The notes under the pieces: generated by a model | What the model saw: the letters and a program-made list of their open reading frames with translations, nothing else | Database searches by the model: none | Told to the model about the DNA's origin: nothing | Shown: in pieces, positions 61,375 through 64,000 of the stretch | Layout of the letters: each line of letters begins with the position of its first letter | Numbering within the stretch: the first letter of the stretch is position 1 | Origin: Lates calcarifer | Taxonomy: Eukaryota > Chordata > Actinopteri > Centropomidae | NCBI RefSeq assembly: GCF_001640805.2 | Contig: NC_066835.1 | Coordinates: 10,978,130-11,042,129 of the forward strand | Direction: 5' to 3' | DNA: 64,000 nt | Position numbers and translations under genes: made by a program

Positions 61375-64000
61375 CTACGGAGAGAAACGCCACTGAATTA
61401 GAAAAAGAGGAAACGGTCTTAAAATGTCTTAAACAACCAGAAAATGATTGTTGTTTTATGTCATGAGAAAGATAAACTCAATAAAACTGATGCATCTTAA
61501 AATGTGAAACTCTACAAAATTGAATTGACACTGAGCTTAATTTCGAGAGATGTATCTGATAACAAATAAAACCTTACTATCCCTCAGACAGAACACAAAG
61601 TCCATAAAAGTCACATAAAAACATACTGTTATAATAATATAAAACATCACAAGTTTTTCCTACAGTCTTTTCATTCCAAAAACACCAATTTGAAGTAACA
61701 AGAGACCCCTTTCTTCCATGTCATCTAACCCTAGTTTGCTCATTACCACTGAGCCAACACCACTTCCTGTGATCTAGACTGCATTAATACTTTCTCTGTG
61801 GCACATACATGTTTTTTTTTTCTTTTTAAAGAAACAGCGGCTATTTTCAATCTCTTTGACATAACAGGGGGGTCTGCTTTCTTGTGTGGAGTTACAGGGT
61901 CGTGCAGGTATGTGAGCATCGACTTCAAAGACATCTGATGGGGTGCATTTTGAAGCAAGAAGATGAAAGTGTTGCGTCAGGCAGGTTCAGAATGAGAGTG
62001 GGGGCTATTTTGGCGAGGCACATCACAGGAGCCTTTGGAGGGGCCATCTTTGTAAGTTTTAGGTCTGTTAATCTTTGTTTTGTCCTCAATAACATAATCT
62101 CTCTCTGAGTCTCTTGCGTATTTTTCCCTGTTTTATAAGCCTCCTCCTTCATCCCTTTTTTTCCTCTTGGTAATGAATTTGCTTCCATCTCTTTGACCAT
62201 TCCCTCTTGTCTCTGCCAACTGCATACAGAAATAATACTCGCAAAACACAACCATGTTTCTTTAGTGGTATTTATGTTTCATAATCATACAAAAATCCCT
62301 CTCCAGTAATTGGCTGTAGTAAAAGAAATGCCAAGCACTGGCCTTCGCTTTACCTGCCCGAGTTAATGGTCCGTTAATAGTTTATGATCGTAATTACCCT
62401 CTGAAAAAAGAGCATAAAATAGATTGCTTTGACCCTGGTGAACTCATCTTTCATTAATTAGAGGTCATCCTAATTGCCAGAGATGTGGAATGCATTAACA
62501 AAAAGACTGAGTCAAGAGATGCAGACTGGCTGAAGGGACTGGATCATTTTTCATATGATGAAGTATGGAGATTTCGCTCCTGTGCTGTTACGGTAACCAA
62601 CATCTGTACTTGCATAAAAGGGAAAATTTCAAGTGGTGTTCGCTCAGCGGCCGCAGCTAAAAATCTGCTCAGGGTGATTTATTGTGAAAATGTTGGATCT
62701 GTCATTTTGTCAAACGGTGCCAAAAAACACAATTCAGGAAATGCCACGTTCAGGATGTGCTGCACTTCATCAACTCTCTGTTTCGGAAGTAATTTGCTTT
62801 TGGAGGAGAGTCGTGGTGACTTTGTTTTCTTCACGTCTATATATTGTCCTGTTTCAATTATTTCCTATCGCCACTCTCTCTTTCTCTTTAGCTAAATGTG
62901 TTTACTCCTCTGTCTCTCGGCACTCGTTTCACTTCTGCACAACTCAAGAAAAACAAAACGCTTGACAGCTAAGATGAGAGCAAACTTAAAAAAAAAACAA
63001 CAACTTAAACTTGAAAACAGAGAAACATTGTTACTGTGGGAGCCTGTTGTCTCATGTGACGGGCGTCCCGCCAACACATCACGTCACTGGAGTTGTGCGG
63101 CTTATGATTGCCTCCTTCCAGTAAAGAGTCCCAACCAATTTGCGGTTTAGTATTAAGAGAAGGGGAAAGGAGTTGAGTAGGTTTGAGTGGGGGCGGGGGT
63201 TGGGATGGGGGACTGGAAGGGTCGGCTCGGTCTAACATTAGCGTAATGAAAAACTCAGAGCCTGGACGTGCATTGTTGCAGCTGTGCTTCGACGCACCTA
63301 TAAAAGCTCTTCCACACCTCCAACAGCTCTCTGCTACCATATGGTAGCTGGCATTAAAGGCCCCGCAGTGGGAAGACACTAAAATTAGACTGGGGAGAGA
63401 GAGAGGCAGAGAAGGAGCGAAGGAGGGGGTGGGGGTGGGGGGGAGTTGCATCTTTGATTCTGCAGCCATCCCAGTGATACACTAACCATCTGGCGAGGAG
63501 AGGAGAAGGGAAGGGAAGGAGGGACCGGAGGATGAATGGATAGAAAACAGTGGATAAACAGAGACAGGGGATAAAGGGATAAAGATACGGAGAAAGAACA
63601 AATGAGACGGTGAATGAAAAGAGAGGATGTGGGAAGGATGTGAGGAAGGAGAGAGTGAGGACACAGAGTCCCTGTTTGTGTTGTTAACAGCCAGTAACGG
63701 CGGCTCTGGTGGGACCAATTTCTGCTGCCCACATCCATGCAGGACCTCAGTGGATAATATAAGCTTGTGAATGTCAGTTCACAGACGCACACATCTGCAG
63801 ATTTGCTCACGCACACGCACACAGGCGGCAGAAAATGAGATGATATTGTACTCGGGGAGAACTGACTGTCTTGTTTTCATAAATAACATTTACCTCATGC
63901 CTGTCAGTCAGACACAAATGGATAGAGCAGGGTAGGGAGGGGTAGATAAGGGACAGGGAACAGATAAAGAGCAAGAGGCAGAGAAATCAAGAGGAGGATT
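61375..64000 (-). other. runx1t1 intron, continuing past the right edge
   Basis: The exon at 61374 begins with the end of NHR1, so this is the upstream intron and the preceding NHR1 exon is outside the window. Complex sequence at 62300-62490 and 62560-62790 looks regulatory. The far right (63400-64000) is purine-rich with G tracts and gagaga words. No coding exon was seen. Confidence 0.65.
62300..62490. promoter_or_regulatory. Candidate conserved intronic enhancer of runx1t1
   Basis: A cluster of homeodomain cores (gttaatgg, gttaatag, cgtaattacc, cattaattag, cctaattgcc) lies within about 120 bases of non-repetitive sequence. Among the regulatory candidates here it has the densest motif cluster. 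It is an inference without alignment. Confidence 0.35.

Noticed and set aside
63005..63822. Overlapping minus-strand open frames near the right edge
   Set aside because: They are rich in Ser/Pro/Leu from purine-rich simple sequence, and none matches the NHR1 exon expected upstream in runx1t1.

Overview
This window is vertebrate nuclear DNA, almost certainly from a teleost fish. The genes are multi-exon with GT-AG introns, small introns and AT-rich spacers. Microsatellites are dense, and there are fragments of fish-type interspersed repeats. All function calls come from reading translations; no database search was run.

Layout. (1) 1-5450: rab5a on the minus strand, with the stop at 1025, the ATG at 2764 and a non-coding first exon near 5234-5450. 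Its last two coding exons carry three single-base insertions relative to the expected frame. (2) 5987-18553: a 12.57 kb satellite array of about 75 monomers of roughly 166 bp, each usually holding one EcoRI site. The first ~955 bp run in one orientation and the remaining ~11.6 kb in the other, meeting in a head-to-head junction at 6942. The array fills nearly all of the space between the divergent rab5a and otud6b promoters. (3) 18949-21748: otud6b, a complete OTU-family deubiquitinase of 299 codons in 8 exons, plus strand. (4) 23396-25311: lrrc69, a complete leucine-rich-repeat gene of 343 codons in 8 exons, plus strand. (5) 25312-46280: a gene-poor interval with microsatellites, several stretches that look like conserved regulatory DNA, and one orphan spliced-exon candidate near 43390-43675. 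(6) 46290 to the right edge: the 3' part of runx1t1 (MTG8/ETO) on the minus strand. Seven coding exons give 436 residues, from the end of NHR1 through NHR2, NHR3 and MYND, followed by a long 3' UTR. Its upstream exons lie beyond 64000.

The order otud6b-lrrc69-runx1t1 matches human 8q21.3, except that no SLC26A7 exon is visible between lrrc69 and runx1t1. rab5a sits next to otud6b here, whereas human RAB5A is on chromosome 3. The genes do not form a pathway: Rab5 acts in early endosome traffic, Otud6b in deubiquitination linked to protein synthesis, Lrrc69 has no known function, and Runx1t1 is a transcriptional co-repressor. The most unusual structure is the asymmetric, inverted satellite between two head-to-head genes.
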